64,000 nt of DNA from Mahella australiensis 50-1 BON (lineage in GTDB: Bacteria; Bacillota; Clostridia; Mahellales; Mahellaceae). The stretch is from the NCBI RefSeq assembly GCF_000213255.1, contig NC_015520.1, positions 372,001 to 436,000 of the forward strand. The letters run 5' to 3'. Under the pieces are notes generated by a model. The model saw only the letters and a program-made list of their open reading frames with translations, had not been told where the DNA came from and did not search any database. This document shows positions 33,914-43,129 of the stretch, piece by piece. Within the stretch, counting starts at the first letter, position 1; each line of letters begins with the position of its first letter. Position numbers and translations under genes: made by a program.

Positions 33914-35137
33914 ATGAGTATTGAAATAGGAAAACGGCCGTTAAATACGGCTGTTGCGATGTCGGGATTCAGCAGTAAGACTGATATATACGACAAATAT
34001 ATGTATTACAACATAATAGTACTGATGCTTGGGATATTATCGCCATATACGGCACCATTTATGGTACTCTTTATATCAGTTCAGTACATAATAAGCAAGA
34101 TAAAAAGCAGGGATATAGACTTAAGAGCGATTCCATTGGGGCAGCCGTATATACTCATGTTTATAGCTGCGCTTATAAGCGATATCTACTCACCTGACTT
34201 TATTGAAATAATAGCGACTATAGGGTTTATGCTGCCTTATGTTATCTATGGCATGTATACCGAAGAGGTATTCGATAAACGTTTTGCTACGCGTATGGTC
34301 AGCCTTATAGTGTGGACCAGTTTGCCGATATCCTTGTTCGGCATATTACAGAAAATTTTAAGCGATAACAGTATATTGTTTCACTTATCGGGAGGAAGGG
34401 TGGAATCCACATTTGCCAATCCCAATCTATATGCGCTCTATCTTGCGGTTGTCATATTCGTGACGCTTGGATACACGTTTTATACGACTGGTGACAAAAA
34501 GCGCCGTGCATTAATGATAGTGCTATGTTTAAATGCTTTGAACCTGTATCTTACCAATTCACGCACAGCACTGTTCTCGGTACTGATAGCCGCTATATTT
34601 TTCTTTATACTTTGCGGCAAGCGTCATGTGGCACACATACTGTTTATGTCGGCGTTTATAATAATGATGGCCATTCTGGTATATCCTCAACTTATACCGC
34701 GTTATGCTGTTTTGGACAAAAATTTGGAGACGCGAATGGAAATATGGCAAACAGCCCTTATAGGTATAAGCTATAGTCCTATTATAGGCAGAGGGTTCCT
34801 GTCCTTTATGGATTTTTCGGCCATGTTTGGCGTAGGGCAGCTCCATGCTCATAATATACTGTTGAATACATGGTTTGAATGGGGTATATTGGGGGTTATA
34901 TCGATCGTATGGTATGTGGTGGTGTTGTTTAAGAGAGGGCTATCAGCATTGAAAGATTCGCCGCACAGGCCTATAATAGCAGGTATACTGGCTGCTGTTA
35001 TAGCAGCCTTTATACAGAGCATGACCGATAACCCAGTGATAAATATACAGACCGGGCTTATATTTATCATGCTGGCTTCGATATTAGTAGCGCTGACGCC
35101 AAATAACGCTTGCCCGGCCGCTCAAGAAAAGGTATAA
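33914..35137 (+). CDS. O-antigen ligase/polymerase-like membrane protein (Wzy/WaaL superfamily) 2
   Basis: 407 residues with about 10-11 membrane helices. The family loop has SGGRVESTFANPNLYALYLAVV, LYLTNSRTALFSVLIA and, after the large loop, GRGFLSFMDFSAMFGVGQLHAHNILLNTWFEWG with the conserved His. This is the second Wzy_C-type protein in the window and is clearly paralogous to the one at 21922. It is placed between tmk and darA, a junction that is normally closed in Firmicutes, so it was probably inserted there. GGAGG at 33898-33902 is 11 nt from ATG. A strong RBS-like AAAGGAGG also precedes this at 33885. Confidence 0.82.
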   Translation: MSIEIGKRPLNTAVAMSGFSSKTDIYDKYMYYNIIVLMLGILSPYTAPFMVLFISVQYIISKIKSRDIDLRAIPLGQPYILMFIAALISDIYSPDFIEIIATIGFMLPYVIYGMYTEEVFDKRFATRMVSLIVWTSLPISLFGILQKILSDNSILFHLSGGRVESTFANPNLYALYLAVVIFVTLGYTFYTTGDKKRRALMIVLCLNALNLYLTNSRTALFSVLIAAIFFFILCGKRHVAHILFMSAFIIMMAILVYPQLIPRYAVLDKNLETRMEIWQTALIGISYSPIIGRGFLSFMDFSAMFGVGQLHAHNILLNTWFEWGILGVISIVWYVVVLFKRGLSALKDSPHRPIIAGILAAVIAAFIQSMTDNPVINIQTGLIFIMLASILVALTPNNACPAAQEKV

Positions 35138-35161
35138 TAAAAGAAAAAAGGGGGCTTGACT

Positions 35162-35491
35162 ATGAAACTTATTATAGCCATAGTGCAGGATGAAGATGCC
35201 AACAAGCTTATAGCCACGCTTATGGATGCGGGCTTTAGCGTTACCAAGCTTGCCACCACTGGTGGTTTTCTGCGCTCAGGGAATACGACACTATTGCTCG
35301 GTATCGATGACGATAGGGTACCTGCAGCCATGGCGTGTATAGAAAAGGTGTGCAAGAGCCGTAAACAGGTGGTAACTTCTCCTATGCCAATGGGTGGGGC
35401 CGGCGAGGTCTATATGCCTTACCCGGTCGAAGTGGTGGTTGGAGGAGCTACGGTATTCGTATTGAATGTAGAGGAATTCCGCAAGCTGTAG
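35162..35491 (+). CDS. darA: Cyclic-di-AMP receptor DarA (YaaQ/PstA, PII-like)
   Basis: 109 residues. MKLIIAIVQDEDANKLIATLMDAGFSVTKLATTGGFLRSGNTTLLLG is near the family consensus. The T-loop motif TTGGFLRSGN binds c-di-AMP. The trimer is PII-like and passes c-di-AMP state to unknown partners. ATG 35162 (AAGGGGG 9 nt upstream) is preferred over TTG 35156. It keeps its usual neighbour order with yaaR, holB and yaaT downstream. Confidence 0.93.
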   Translation: MKLIIAIVQDEDANKLIATLMDAGFSVTKLATTGGFLRSGNTTLLLGIDDDRVPAAMACIEKVCKSRKQVVTSPMPMGGAGEVYMPYPVEVVVGGATVFVLNVEEFRKL

Positions 35492-35494
35492 CCT

Positions 35495-35944
35495 ATGAAG
35501 GTAAATGATATAAGAGGCGGATATGCCTATAATAGCCAACCTTCCGATGCGGTGCATATAGATAAAAATGCCCCGGGGGGCGCATTCTCGCAAGCATTTG
35601 GCAATGCTGCAGGCCGCGATGCTAAAGAGTGGCTAAACGGTATGCTGTCGGATATCAAGGTTCAGGGCCAAAGATTAGAAAAAAACACCGATTTGGCCGG
35701 GCTTTTGCACTATAGGCGCACTATAGCCATATTTTTAAATGCTGTGACATCATCCATGTTGCAGTTCTCAACGTCTGAGGTAGTGGATAAACGCGGCCGA
35801 CGCAAGAGATATACTATCATAAAGCGGATCGATGAACAGCTTGAGCTTCTTACCGAGCAGGTCATGATGGATGAGACGGATCATATAGCTATATTAAAAC
35901 TTATAGGCGAAATAGAAGGTCTATTGGTAGACCTTCTAGCGTGA
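35495..35944 (+). CDS. yaaR: YaaR family protein (DUF327)
   Basis: 149 residues, no membrane segment, with the DUF327 pattern in the second half (LLHYRRTIAIFLNAVTSS, RRKRYTIIKRIDEQLELLTEQ, DHIAILKLIGEIEGLLVDLLA). Its function is not known. The gene lies between darA and holB, as in B. subtilis. It starts 3 nt after darA and its stop overlaps the start region of holB. It is a reliable family member but there is no biochemical role to state. Confidence 0.9.
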   Translation: MKVNDIRGGYAYNSQPSDAVHIDKNAPGGAFSQAFGNAAGRDAKEWLNGMLSDIKVQGQRLEKNTDLAGLLHYRRTIAIFLNAVTSSMLQFSTSEVVDKRGRRKRYTIIKRIDEQLELLTEQVMMDETDHIAILKLIGEIEGLLVDLLA

Positions 35945-35949
35945 TTAGT

Positions 35950-36909
35950 ATGTTTACATTTGACGATATTATCGGACAAGATTCTATAATAAAAGAGCTT
36001 AAAGAGGCGCTCGTTCGCCAAACTATATCTCACGCCTATATATTCGAAGGTCCGGACGGTGCAGGCAAAAGTACATTGGCCAACGTATTTTGCCAGGCCG
36101 TCGTTTGTGAAGACAATCAACATAAGCCGTGCGGCGTATGCGGTGCATGCAGACGCTTTGAGGCGGGCACACACCCGGATTATAAGGTCATAGCGCCCGA
36201 AAAGAATACGATAGGAGTGGATAGGATAAGGGAGCTCATAGACGATATATATATAAATCCATATATGGCAGACCGAAAGGTATATGTTATAGATCAAGCG
36301 CAGTCTATGACTGTACAGGCCCAGAATGCGCTGCTCAAAACGCTGGAAAATCCGCCGCCTTATGCAGTCATTATACTGCTTACAACCAGTGCTGATAATC
36401 TTTTACCCACAGTGGTATCGCGTTGTCTTATCTATAAATTAAAACCTGTATCCCTCCATCATATTGAAGATATCCTAATATGCCGATTCAATGTCAGTGC
36501 CGATGATGCCAAAAAAGCTGCTGCTGCTTCGGACGGTATAGTAGGCAAAGCAATATCCATAGCAAATGATACAGCGTGGCAGGCGCTGTGGCAGAGCGCG
36601 CTGAATAATTTGCAAAATTTAATTAGGGATAGATGGAATGCTTTCTTTGCGGTAGAGGAATTTTTGGTCCAATATAAAGATGATATAGATGTTATACTGG
36701 ATTGCTGGGCAGACTATATAAGGGGCAGGTTGTTGAATATGGAGGTATCGGACTTTACATTGTTTCGATGGAGTAGTATCATGGAATATGTGGATGCGGC
36801 ACGCAAAGCTTTGGCATCCAACGCTAATTATCAATTAACCGTAGACGTTTTGTTGCTTAATATATTGGAGGTAGTAGATGATGCCCATAGTAGTGGGAGT
36901 GCGTTTTAA
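35950..36909 (+). CDS. holB: DNA polymerase III delta-prime subunit
   Basis: 319 residues, AAA+ clamp-loader fold. MFTFDDIIGQDSIIKELKEALVR gives the family start, and ATG 35950 is preferred over GTG 35941. P-loop EGPDGAGKSTLAN, then zinc motif CGVCGACRRFEAG, Walker B-like VYVIDQAQSMTVQAQNALLKTLENPP with the sensor motif and Arg in VVSRC. It loads the beta clamp together with DnaX and HolA at the replication fork. Its C-terminal codons overlap ricT by 32 nt. Confidence 0.92.
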   Translation: MFTFDDIIGQDSIIKELKEALVRQTISHAYIFEGPDGAGKSTLANVFCQAVVCEDNQHKPCGVCGACRRFEAGTHPDYKVIAPEKNTIGVDRIRELIDDIYINPYMADRKVYVIDQAQSMTVQAQNALLKTLENPPPYAVIILLTTSADNLLPTVVSRCLIYKLKPVSLHHIEDILICRFNVSADDAKKAAAASDGIVGKAISIANDTAWQALWQSALNNLQNLIRDRWNAFFAVEEFLVQYKDDIDVILDCWADYIRGRLLNMEVSDFTLFRWSSIMEYVDAARKALASNANYQLTVDVLLLNILEVVDDAHSSGSAF

Positions 36910-37732
36910 AAGAGCCGGTAAGATGTATTATTTTGCTCCCGATATTTGGGATTTAAATATAGGAGACTGTGTTATAGTGGAGACGGCTAAAGGTCTGGAG
37001 TATGGCCAAGTGGTATCTGGCCCTAAAGAGGTATCGGATACCGATATCGTTGCGCCATTAAAAAAGGTTATAAGGATAGCCACCGATGAGGATAGGCAGA
37101 TGATGAAGGAAAATGAAATCAAGACGCGTGAGGCTTTTGAAAAATGCTGCCAGAAGATAGCCGAGCATGATATCCATATGAAACTCATAGATGCCGAATA
37201 CACATTTGATAGAAATAAATTGATCTTTTATTTTACAGCTGAAGAACGCGTGGATTTCAGAGATTTGGTTAAAGAATTGGCAGGTATCTTTAAGACGCGC
37301 ATAGAGTTGCGGCAGATAGGCGTAAGGGACGAGGCCAAGATGCTGGGAGGCTTGGGTCCTTGTGGGCGCCCGGTATGCTGCAATGGTTTTTTGGGTGAAT
37401 TTGAGCCGGTATCTATAAAGATGGCCAAGGAACAGGATCTGGCGCTTAATCCGTCAAAGATATCGGGTATGTGCGGGCGCCTTATGTGTTGTTTAAAATA
37501 TGAAGAGTCGTTTTATGAACAGCAGCTGAGAAAATTGCCAAAATGCAATGCTAGTGTGATTACCCCAAAAGGTACGGGCATAGTAACCGAAGTTAATGTG
37601 ATCCTCGATAAAGTGAAAGTGAAATTGGAGCGGCCGGATGATAGTTTTGAATTGGAAGTTTTTGATGCATCTGATGTAAAGCTTGTACCGGGATGTGGCA
37701 AAACGCATTGCCCTCGCATAGCGTCAAAATAG
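36878..37732 (+). CDS. ricT: RicT (YaaT), PSP1-domain protein of the Y-complex
   Basis: 284 residues. PSP1 family start PIVVGVRFKRAGKMYYFAPD. The Cys-rich block GPCGRPVCCNGFL and MCGRLMCCLKYEESF holds the [4Fe-4S] ligands of the RicT subunit. In B. subtilis, RicT with RicA and RicF stimulates RNase Y processing and affects sporulation and competence. ATG 36878 and ATG 36881 are both possible behind GGAGG at 36867-36871. It is the last gene of the long plus-strand run. Confidence 0.92.
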   Translation: MMPIVVGVRFKRAGKMYYFAPDIWDLNIGDCVIVETAKGLEYGQVVSGPKEVSDTDIVAPLKKVIRIATDEDRQMMKENEIKTREAFEKCCQKIAEHDIHMKLIDAEYTFDRNKLIFYFTAEERVDFRDLVKELAGIFKTRIELRQIGVRDEAKMLGGLGPCGRPVCCNGFLGEFEPVSIKMAKEQDLALNPSKISGMCGRLMCCLKYEESFYEQQLRKLPKCNASVITPKGTGIVTEVNVILDKVKVKLERPDDSFELEVFDASDVKLVPGCGKTHCPRIASK

Positions 37733-37761
37733 TCGGAAAATTATTTCTTTAACGAAAGTAT

Positions 37762-37789
37762 TTGCATATAACACAATCCATGTTACAAT
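37762..37789 (+). promoter_or_regulatory. Promoter of the ferredoxin gene
   Basis: TTGCAT (37762-37767) and TACAAT (37784-37789) with 16-bp spacing and a TGt extended -10, 47 nt before the ATG. Confidence 0.6.
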
Positions 37790-37835
37790 GGAAACGGACA
37801 TCTTTAAGATGTACGAGGTACGAGGGGGTGAATAT

Positions 37836-38006
37836 ATGCCTTATAGAATTACAGATGATTGCATAAGCTGTGGCGCCTGTGAGCCGGATTGCGAAGGAGG
37901 TGCCATATCTGCCGGCGATGATATATACGTAGTGGATCCAGCGCTGTGCACCGAGTGCGGTAACTGCGCGGATGTGTGCCCGGTAGATGCTTGTGTTTTG
38001 GAATAG
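37836..38006 (+). CDS. 2[4Fe-4S] ferredoxin
   Basis: 56 residues from ATG 37836, with GAGGGGGTGA upstream. Two Cys clusters are C-I-S-C-G-A-C-E-P-D-C and C-T-E-C-G-N-C-A-D-V-C-P, which follow the clostridial CxxCxxCxxxC pattern, and CP ends the second cluster. This small soluble protein carries low-potential electrons for pyruvate oxidation, hydrogenase and similar anaerobic reactions. It has its own promoter and its own terminator, so it is a single-gene unit. The redox partner is unknown. Confidence 0.93.
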   Translation: MPYRITDDCISCGACEPDCEGGAISAGDDIYVVDPALCTECGNCADVCPVDACVLE

Positions 38007-38012
38007 TAATAC

Positions 38013-38050
38013 AATAGAGGATCAGGATACTTTCTGGTCCTCTATTTTTT
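38013..38050 (+). terminator. Intrinsic terminator of the ferredoxin gene
   Basis: AATAGAGGATCAG and CTGGTCCTCTATT form a 13-bp stem with one wobble, followed by TTTTTT. Confidence 0.92.
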
Positions 38051-38076
38051 AAATGCACAATTATGGAGGCGATATT

Positions 38077-39096
38077 ATGAAAGCAGCTGTATTTTATGGT
38101 ACAGGTGATATACGGGTAGAAGAAGTGGAAAAACCTAAGATAAAAGAAGGACATGTATTAGTCGAGGTTAAAGCGTGCGGTATATGCGGTACCGATATGC
38201 ATATATATTCGGGAGGCATGGGACCGTCAGCGGTTGAACCGCCTACTATACTGGGCCATGAATTCGCCGGCCGAGTGGTGGAGATAGGCGATGGCGTGTC
38301 TGATATAGACGTTGGCGATAACGTGGCCATAGATCCAAATATATACTGCGGGCATTGCCATTACTGCAGAATGGGTAAAGTGCATCTGTGCGAGAATCTG
38401 AAAAATATCGGCGTAATATTAAACGGAGGGTTTGCCGAATATTGCTTGGTACCTCAAAGCCAGGCCTATAAACTGCCGCCTAATATGCCATATGAGGTAG
38501 GAGCTATGGTGGAGCCATTAGCATGTTGTCTTCATGGCACAGATTTGGCCCAAATAAAGCCGGGTGACAGCGTAGTGATACTCGGTGGAGGGGCTATAGG
38601 ACTGATACATGCTCAGTTGGCTCGTTTGGCCGGAGCTTCATCGATTATAATAAGCGAACCTTCGCAAGGGCGGAGGCAATTGGCTGAAAGACTGGGCTTT
38701 GACATGCTCATAGACCCGACTGGTTGCGATGTAAAAGCCCGTGTGGAGACCCTGATGCGTTACGGCGCCGACGTCGTAATAGAGGCGGCAGGCCTTGCAA
38801 AGACTGCCAGGCAGGCATTTGGTCTTGTAAAAAACGGCGGAACCGTATTGCAGTTCGGCGTGGTGGATGAAACAGCCGAGATACAGTTGAAGCCCTTTGA
38901 GATATATCAAAAAGAGATAAAGTGGATAGGCTCATTCATAAATCCGTATACGCATGCCAGAGCCCTGGAGTTGCTGGCTAAAGGTCGCATAGAGGTATTG
39001 CCGCTTATAACCCACCGGTACTCACTGGATAATATGGAAGTAGGTTTAAAGCCCGATAAACGTGGTGATAGAGTAAAGGCTATGGTAATAATATAG
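38077..39096 (+). CDS. Zinc-dependent medium-chain alcohol/sorbitol dehydrogenase
   Basis: 339 residues from ATG 38077 (GGAGG at 38065-38069). Catalytic zinc ligands are in VKACGICGTDMH and LGHEFAGRVVEIG. The structural zinc loop has CGHCHYCRMGKVHLC (four Cys). The NAD(P)-binding motif is VVILGGGAIGLIHAQLARLAGA. It oxidises a secondary alcohol or polyol; the sequence is of the sorbitol/threonine dehydrogenase kind, and the substrate is open. The nearest sugar gene is far away, so context does not help. Confidence 0.9.
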   Translation: MKAAVFYGTGDIRVEEVEKPKIKEGHVLVEVKACGICGTDMHIYSGGMGPSAVEPPTILGHEFAGRVVEIGDGVSDIDVGDNVAIDPNIYCGHCHYCRMGKVHLCENLKNIGVILNGGFAEYCLVPQSQAYKLPPNMPYEVGAMVEPLACCLHGTDLAQIKPGDSVVILGGGAIGLIHAQLARLAGASSIIISEPSQGRRQLAERLGFDMLIDPTGCDVKARVETLMRYGADVVIEAAGLAKTARQAFGLVKNGGTVLQFGVVDETAEIQLKPFEIYQKEIKWIGSFINPYTHARALELLAKGRIEVLPLITHRYSLDNMEVGLKPDKRGDRVKAMVII

Positions 39097-39168
39097 TAAA
39101 ATTAAAGGGAAAATGATTTTTTTGTCGAATATAAATAATATAGGGCAATGAAAGGGGGTGAGAACCAA

Positions 39169-41397
39169 ATGAGACGTATAACAGCAGTGCTTTTATCAAT
39201 TTTGCTGGCGTTTACACTGTTGTTACCGTTAGCCGATCAGGCAGAAGCGGCCAAAAGTGAACCCGCTGTGATAAGGGTGCAATTGCGCAATTACATAAGC
39301 AACAGATCGCAGATATCAGTGAAAATAGATAAAGGCAGTTACAGCGTGGCGGGTAATCCGTTGTTAATATTGCGGCCTGGTCATAACTATGAGGTGAAGA
39401 TGGTAAGTGGGCAGTTGAGCCTTTATGACGGCAGTACGCTTATGGGCTGCTATGGTACGGCATTTGAGCTTATACCCGCGCGCTACGGTACCGACAATGT
39501 TATTAATATTAACGGTAAAGCGTATATAGGTGCTATGACGTTTAGTATCGACGGCGCATATGTGAGGCCCATAAACAAGCTCATGCTGGAGGATTACCTG
39601 AAAGGAGTCGTACCGTATGAGATGCCCGCGTCATGGGGTAAAGAGGCACTGAAGGCTCAAGCTATAGCGGCCAGGACGTATGCCATGCGCTGTCTTAAAC
39701 CGTCTAACAGCTACGATGTGCTTGATACCACTGCTAATCAGGTTTATGGAGGCTATATATGGAACAGTTCATCATATAGCAACAGTAATGCGGCAGTGGA
39801 GGAAACGCGCGGCATAGTGCTAGAGTACGATGGTAGCCCTGCTTTGACGGAGTATTCGTCCAGCAACGGCGGATGGGTTGAACAGAGCGCATATTCTGCG
39901 GCCAGACAGGATCCGTATGATCTTTGGAATCCGCAAGGAAAGCTGTGGACGGAGTGTCCGTGGGCGGTGACATATAGTAAGGCACAAATAGATCCGGCAC
40001 AGATCAATGTGGCCAATGTATATCTGGCTCAAAACAATACCGCTGCGCTCGATGCATGGTGGAACAGCATAGAAAATACTACATATGCATCCAGAGCTGA
40101 TGAGAAGGCTATGATAGCTGGTCTAAAATCATTGCTGGCATCAAAGTGTCCCGGCAAAGATATACGCATAACCGAGATAACCGATATGACCATGGATCTA
40201 AGCAAGCGTACGGCGGGCCAGCGATTAGAGGCGAACAGCTCTGTTACGATGACTGTGAAATTTCTTGCGAGAGATGCTAAAACAAAAGCATACGATTTAG
40301 AAACTGTTGTGCCGCCACAGGATCCAAATAATCCGTTGCCAGAAGGACAGATACCTCAGCCGGTGACTGTGTTAAAAGTAAGCAAGGAAACGCTTAGCTT
40401 TACAGTGACACAAATGCGCACGGCTTTTGGAGCAAACAGAATAAAGAGCTATCTTATAAGTAGCTTTACCAAAGACGGCAATGGCTATATTATCGCGGGC
40501 AAGGGTTATGGCCATGGCAGGGGTATGAGTCAGTATGGCGCTATGCATAGAGCCAAGGCCGGGGAGAAGTATACCGATATACTGAATTTCTATTATCCGG
40601 TAGTCGGTCGTGTTACTTATTCTATACCTGTACAACCGATATCTATAAGCGGTGTATCGGATATACCCGATCCTTATAACGCCAATGCCGGGGATTTGAT
40701 AATATCATACAGTATTAGCCGTGATGCCAACGTTACGGTTAAAATATGGGACAGCGCCAAACGGCAGGTTGCTGTGGCTGCGAACGGTGTATCACAGAAA
40801 GCTGGTACCAACAACGTGCGCTGGGATGGTGCGTCGATGAACGAAGGCAATTACTATTATACCGTAGAGGTTGCAGATAGCGCAGGGAATAAAGCGAATG
40901 CATGCGGGAGCTTTCAACTGGTTAAAAACGGTACACCGGGTCGCGGTGAGGATAGACCCACGCCAACGCCGACTACACAGACAGGTACGGTGAAGGTAGG
41001 TTCGACGCTGAATGTACGCAGCGGTGCTGGCACCCAGTACAAAGTGGTAGGCAGCTTGAAGAATGGCACCAAAGTAGAAGTATTGGGTGAAAGCGGTAGC
41101 TGGTACAAGATAAAGTATGGAAGCATAACAGGTTATGTCAGCGGGCAGTACCTGGTGGTTAGCGGTACAAACCCTGCACCGACACCGACGCCACCATCTA
41201 CACCGAGCAGTCAGACAGGTACGGTGAAGGTAGGCTCGATGCTGAATGTACGCAGCGGTGCTGGCACCCAGTACAAAGTGGTAGGCAGCTTGAAGAATGG
41301 CACCAAAGTAGAAGTATTGGGTGAAAGCGGTAGCTGGTACAAGATAAAGTATGGAAGCATAACAGGTTATGTCAGCGGGCAATACCTGGTGGTATAA
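39169..41397 (+). CDS. Secreted SpoIID/LytB-domain protein with two SH3b repeats
   Basis: 742 residues from ATG 39169 with GGGGGTGAG upstream. Signal peptide [27 protein letters not shown]. The SpoIID domain (about 100-480) has [33 protein letters not shown] and, near its end, [20 protein letters not shown] FlgD/CHU_C-like beta domain follows (about 490-590; [14 protein letters not shown]), then two SH3b domains ([32 protein letters not shown]) separated by a Thr/Pro linker. SpoIID is a lytic transglycosylase that acts on denuded glycan strands. SH3b domains bind wall. The two SH3b copies are nearly identical in DNA (see repeats), so one is a recent duplicate. It is flanked by its own terminator. 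It is a wall-remodelling enzyme, not certainly sporulation-specific. Confidence 0.9.
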   Translation: MRRITAVLLSILLAFTLLLPLADQAEAAKSEPAVIRVQLRNYISNRSQISVKIDKGSYSVAGNPLLILRPGHNYEVKMVSGQLSLYDGSTLMGCYGTAFELIPARYGTDNVININGKAYIGAMTFSIDGAYVRPINKLMLEDYLKGVVPYEMPASWGKEALKAQAIAARTYAMRCLKPSNSYDVLDTTANQVYGGYIWNSSSYSNSNAAVEETRGIVLEYDGSPALTEYSSSNGGWVEQSAYSAARQDPYDLWNPQGKLWTECPWAVTYSKAQIDPAQINVANVYLAQNNTAALDAWWNSIENTTYASRADEKAMIAGLKSLLASKCPGKDIRITEITDMTMDLSKRTAGQRLEANSSVTMTVKFLARDAKTKAYDLETVVPPQDPNNPLPEGQIPQPVTVLKVSKETLSFTVTQMRTAFGANRIKSYLISSFTKDGNGYIIAGKGYGHGRGMSQYGAMHRAKAGEKYTDILNFYYPVVGRVTYSIPVQPISISGVSDIPDPYNANAGDLIISYSISRDANVTVKIWDSAKRQVAVAANGVSQKAGTNNVRWDGASMNEGNYYYTVEVADSAGNKANACGSFQLVKNGTPGRGEDRPTPTPTTQTGTVKVGSTLNVRSGAGTQYKVVGSLKNGTKVEVLGESGSWYKIKYGSITGYVSGQYLVVSGTNPAPTPTPPSTPSSQTGTVKVGSMLNVRSGAGTQYKVVGSLKNGTKVEVLGESGSWYKIKYGSITGYVSGQYLVV
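40978..41160 (+). repeat. SH3b direct repeat, copy 1
   Basis: 183 bp repeated 234 bp downstream. Only a handful of base changes separate the copies (GGTTCGACG against GGCTCGATG near the start, CAGTAC against CAATAC near the end). Confidence 0.95.
41212..41394 (+). repeat. SH3b direct repeat, copy 2
   Basis: Second copy of the 183-bp SH3b unit. The two copies are joined by a coding linker for [16 protein letters not shown]. The near identity points to recent in-frame duplication or gene conversion. Confidence 0.95.
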
Positions 41398-41408
41398 TAA
41401 AGTTCGAT

Positions 41409-41451
41409 AAAGAAGACTACAGAAAATGCTTATTCTGTGGTCTTCTTTTTG
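41409..41451 (+). terminator. Intrinsic terminator of the SpoIID-like gene
   Basis: AAAGAAGACTACAGAA pairs with TTCTGTGGTCTTCTTT, with one mismatch/wobble, and is followed by a T-run. Confidence 0.9.
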
Positions 41452-41532
41452 TGCGGGCAAGTATATTTAAAAGTCAGCTATGATGTACAGAACTATGGAT
41501 TACCCTATACCCTGCTTTCGTGGCATTTTTCG

Positions 41533-41561
41533 TTGACATAGCGGTATATTATATATATAAT
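41533..41561 (+). promoter_or_regulatory. Sigma-A promoter of rex
   Basis: TTGACA (41533-41538) and TATAAT (41556-41561) match consensus exactly, with 17-bp spacing. No TTGTGAA...TTCACAA Rex operator is seen around it. Confidence 0.88.
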
Positions 41562-41619
41562 AGAAGCAAATATACTCTAAATATTTACATATATTAGTGA
41601 TAAATTAGCAAAGGCAGGG

Positions 41620-42276
41620 ATGCGTATCGTGGCTAAGGAGGAAGGTAAGGTTTCCGATGCGGTCGTCAGGCGCTTGCCCAGGTACTACAGATATGTACGC
41701 GAGCTTATGCGCAACGGGGTAACTCGCGTATCGTCTGCAGAGTTGAGCAAAAGGATGGGGCTGACTGCCTCGCAAATACGCCAGGATTTTAATTGCTTTG
41801 GCGGTTTTGGGCAGCAGGGCTACGGTTATAACGTCGAGGAACTCTACGAGCAGTTGACAAGAATATTGGGGCTAGATGAGCAATATAATACTATAATAAT
41901 AGGAGCTGGGAATATAGGCCAGGCTATAGCCAATTATACCGATTTCGAGAAGGATGGTTTTATATTGCAAGCGTTATTTGATATAAACCCGCGGTTAATA
42001 GGGCTGGCTATAAGGGGTATTGAAATCCGCGATATAGATGAGCTTGGAGCATTTGTGCAGCAACATCCAATAGATATAGCCATAATAGCTACGCCCAGGG
42101 CGAAGGCGCAGGAAGTGGCCGATATGGTGGTTAGATACGGTATAAAAGCTATATGGAACTTCGCTCCTGTGGATATAGTGGTGCCGTCCGATGTAGTAAT
42201 AGAGAATGTCCATCTCAGCGATAGCTTATATACGCTTTCGTATAAGATAAAAGAATTGAGGAGTGATCCAGATTGA
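41620..42276 (+). CDS. rex: Redox-sensing transcriptional repressor Rex
   Basis: 218 residues. The N-terminal winged helix has VVRRLPRYYRYVREL and SSAELSKRMGLTASQIRQDFNCFGGFGQQGYGY, the Rex hallmark. The NADH-binding Rossmann domain has IIIGAGNIGQAIANY. The C-terminal swapped helix is HLSDSLYTLSYKIKEL. Rex senses the NADH/NAD ratio and represses fermentation and hydrogen genes in clostridia. ATG 41620 is used (GTG 41629 is also possible). A perfect promoter is upstream. The next gene starts at its stop (TTGA overlap), so the two are coupled. Confidence 0.96.
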   Translation: MRIVAKEEGKVSDAVVRRLPRYYRYVRELMRNGVTRVSSAELSKRMGLTASQIRQDFNCFGGFGQQGYGYNVEELYEQLTRILGLDEQYNTIIIGAGNIGQAIANYTDFEKDGFILQALFDINPRLIGLAIRGIEIRDIDELGAFVQQHPIDIAIIATPRAKAQEVADMVVRYGIKAIWNFAPVDIVVPSDVVIENVHLSDSLYTLSYKIKELRSDPD

Positions 42277-43007
42277 AAGCGAGCCATCAGATTATAGGGT
42301 TGCCGGTTATATCAGCTCAAGAGGGTATTGAAGCTGGCAATATAAAAGAGCTCCTAATAGATCCTCAAAAGAGGGCGGTGCGTTTTGCAGTGGTAGATGA
42401 TGGACAATGGTACTTTGGTGCAAATATAGTGGATATAAGCGATATACTTGGTATAGGAGATGATGCCATTGTTATAAAAAGCCGCGATGCTATAAAGAAG
42501 ATAACTGAGGTAGAAGAAGCGGTTCGACTGGTTAAAGTTGAGCCGCCCTTATTAGGTCAGATTGTAATGACGCATAAGGGCAAAATCGTAGGTACTGTAG
42601 AAGAATATTTCGTACATGAGGATAACGGCCATTTATTGGGCTGCCGGATTCAATCATCATCGGAAACTGAGGATGCAGATTTTGTGCCTGATGACAACAT
42701 ATTGACGTATGGAACCAAGGCTGTGGTTATAAAGTTGCCGCACGAAGAAGAGAGTGCTGCTGAAGAAAGGCAGCCGGAGGTTGAAATCGGGCAGGAAGCC
42801 GCTGCTTCTGATGGGAAAGAACAATATAAAAATGTCTTTATAGAGCGTCAGAAAGCTTTTTTAATAGGTAGACGCGTTACAAAAGATATAAATGATATGG
42901 ATGGCAAGATAATAATATCCAAGGATACGATGCTGGATGAAGAAATTATAGAGATTGCTGCCCAAGCGGGCAAACTAGTAGAACTTACCATGAATAGCAG
43001 GCCATGA
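42273..43007 (+). CDS. PRC-barrel domain protein
   Basis: 244 residues from TTG 42273, which overlaps the rex stop; GAGGAG lies 9-10 nt before it. Two PRC-barrel-like beta domains are seen, at about 5-75 (GLPVISAQEGIEAGNIKELLIDPQKRAVRFAVVDD) and 85-150 (GQIVMTHKGKIVGTVEEYFV). A linker and a third, shorter barrel-like segment follow (AFLIGRRVTKDINDMDGKIIISKDTMLDEEII). PRC barrels bind RNA or protein partners; the role of this kind of stand-alone protein is unknown. Coupling with rex may only reflect transcription. Confidence 0.75.
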   Translation: MKASHQIIGLPVISAQEGIEAGNIKELLIDPQKRAVRFAVVDDGQWYFGANIVDISDILGIGDDAIVIKSRDAIKKITEVEEAVRLVKVEPPLLGQIVMTHKGKIVGTVEEYFVHEDNGHLLGCRIQSSSETEDADFVPDDNILTYGTKAVVIKLPHEEESAAEERQPEVEIGQEAAASDGKEQYKNVFIERQKAFLIGRRVTKDINDMDGKIIISKDTMLDEEIIEIAAQAGKLVELTMNSRP

Positions 43008-43129
43008 AATGTTAAGCTTTTTTTACAGATGTTATAAATGTATTAAATTTCACATATTTTCTTTACTTTTTCTATTCTATAAATTATCATTTATATATGA
43101 ACCATGAAACATAGGTGGGAGGAAACTAT

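Noticed and set aside
40792-41460. 222-codon minus-strand frame with an internal repeat
   Set aside because: The repeat only mirrors the SH3b duplication on the opposite strand.
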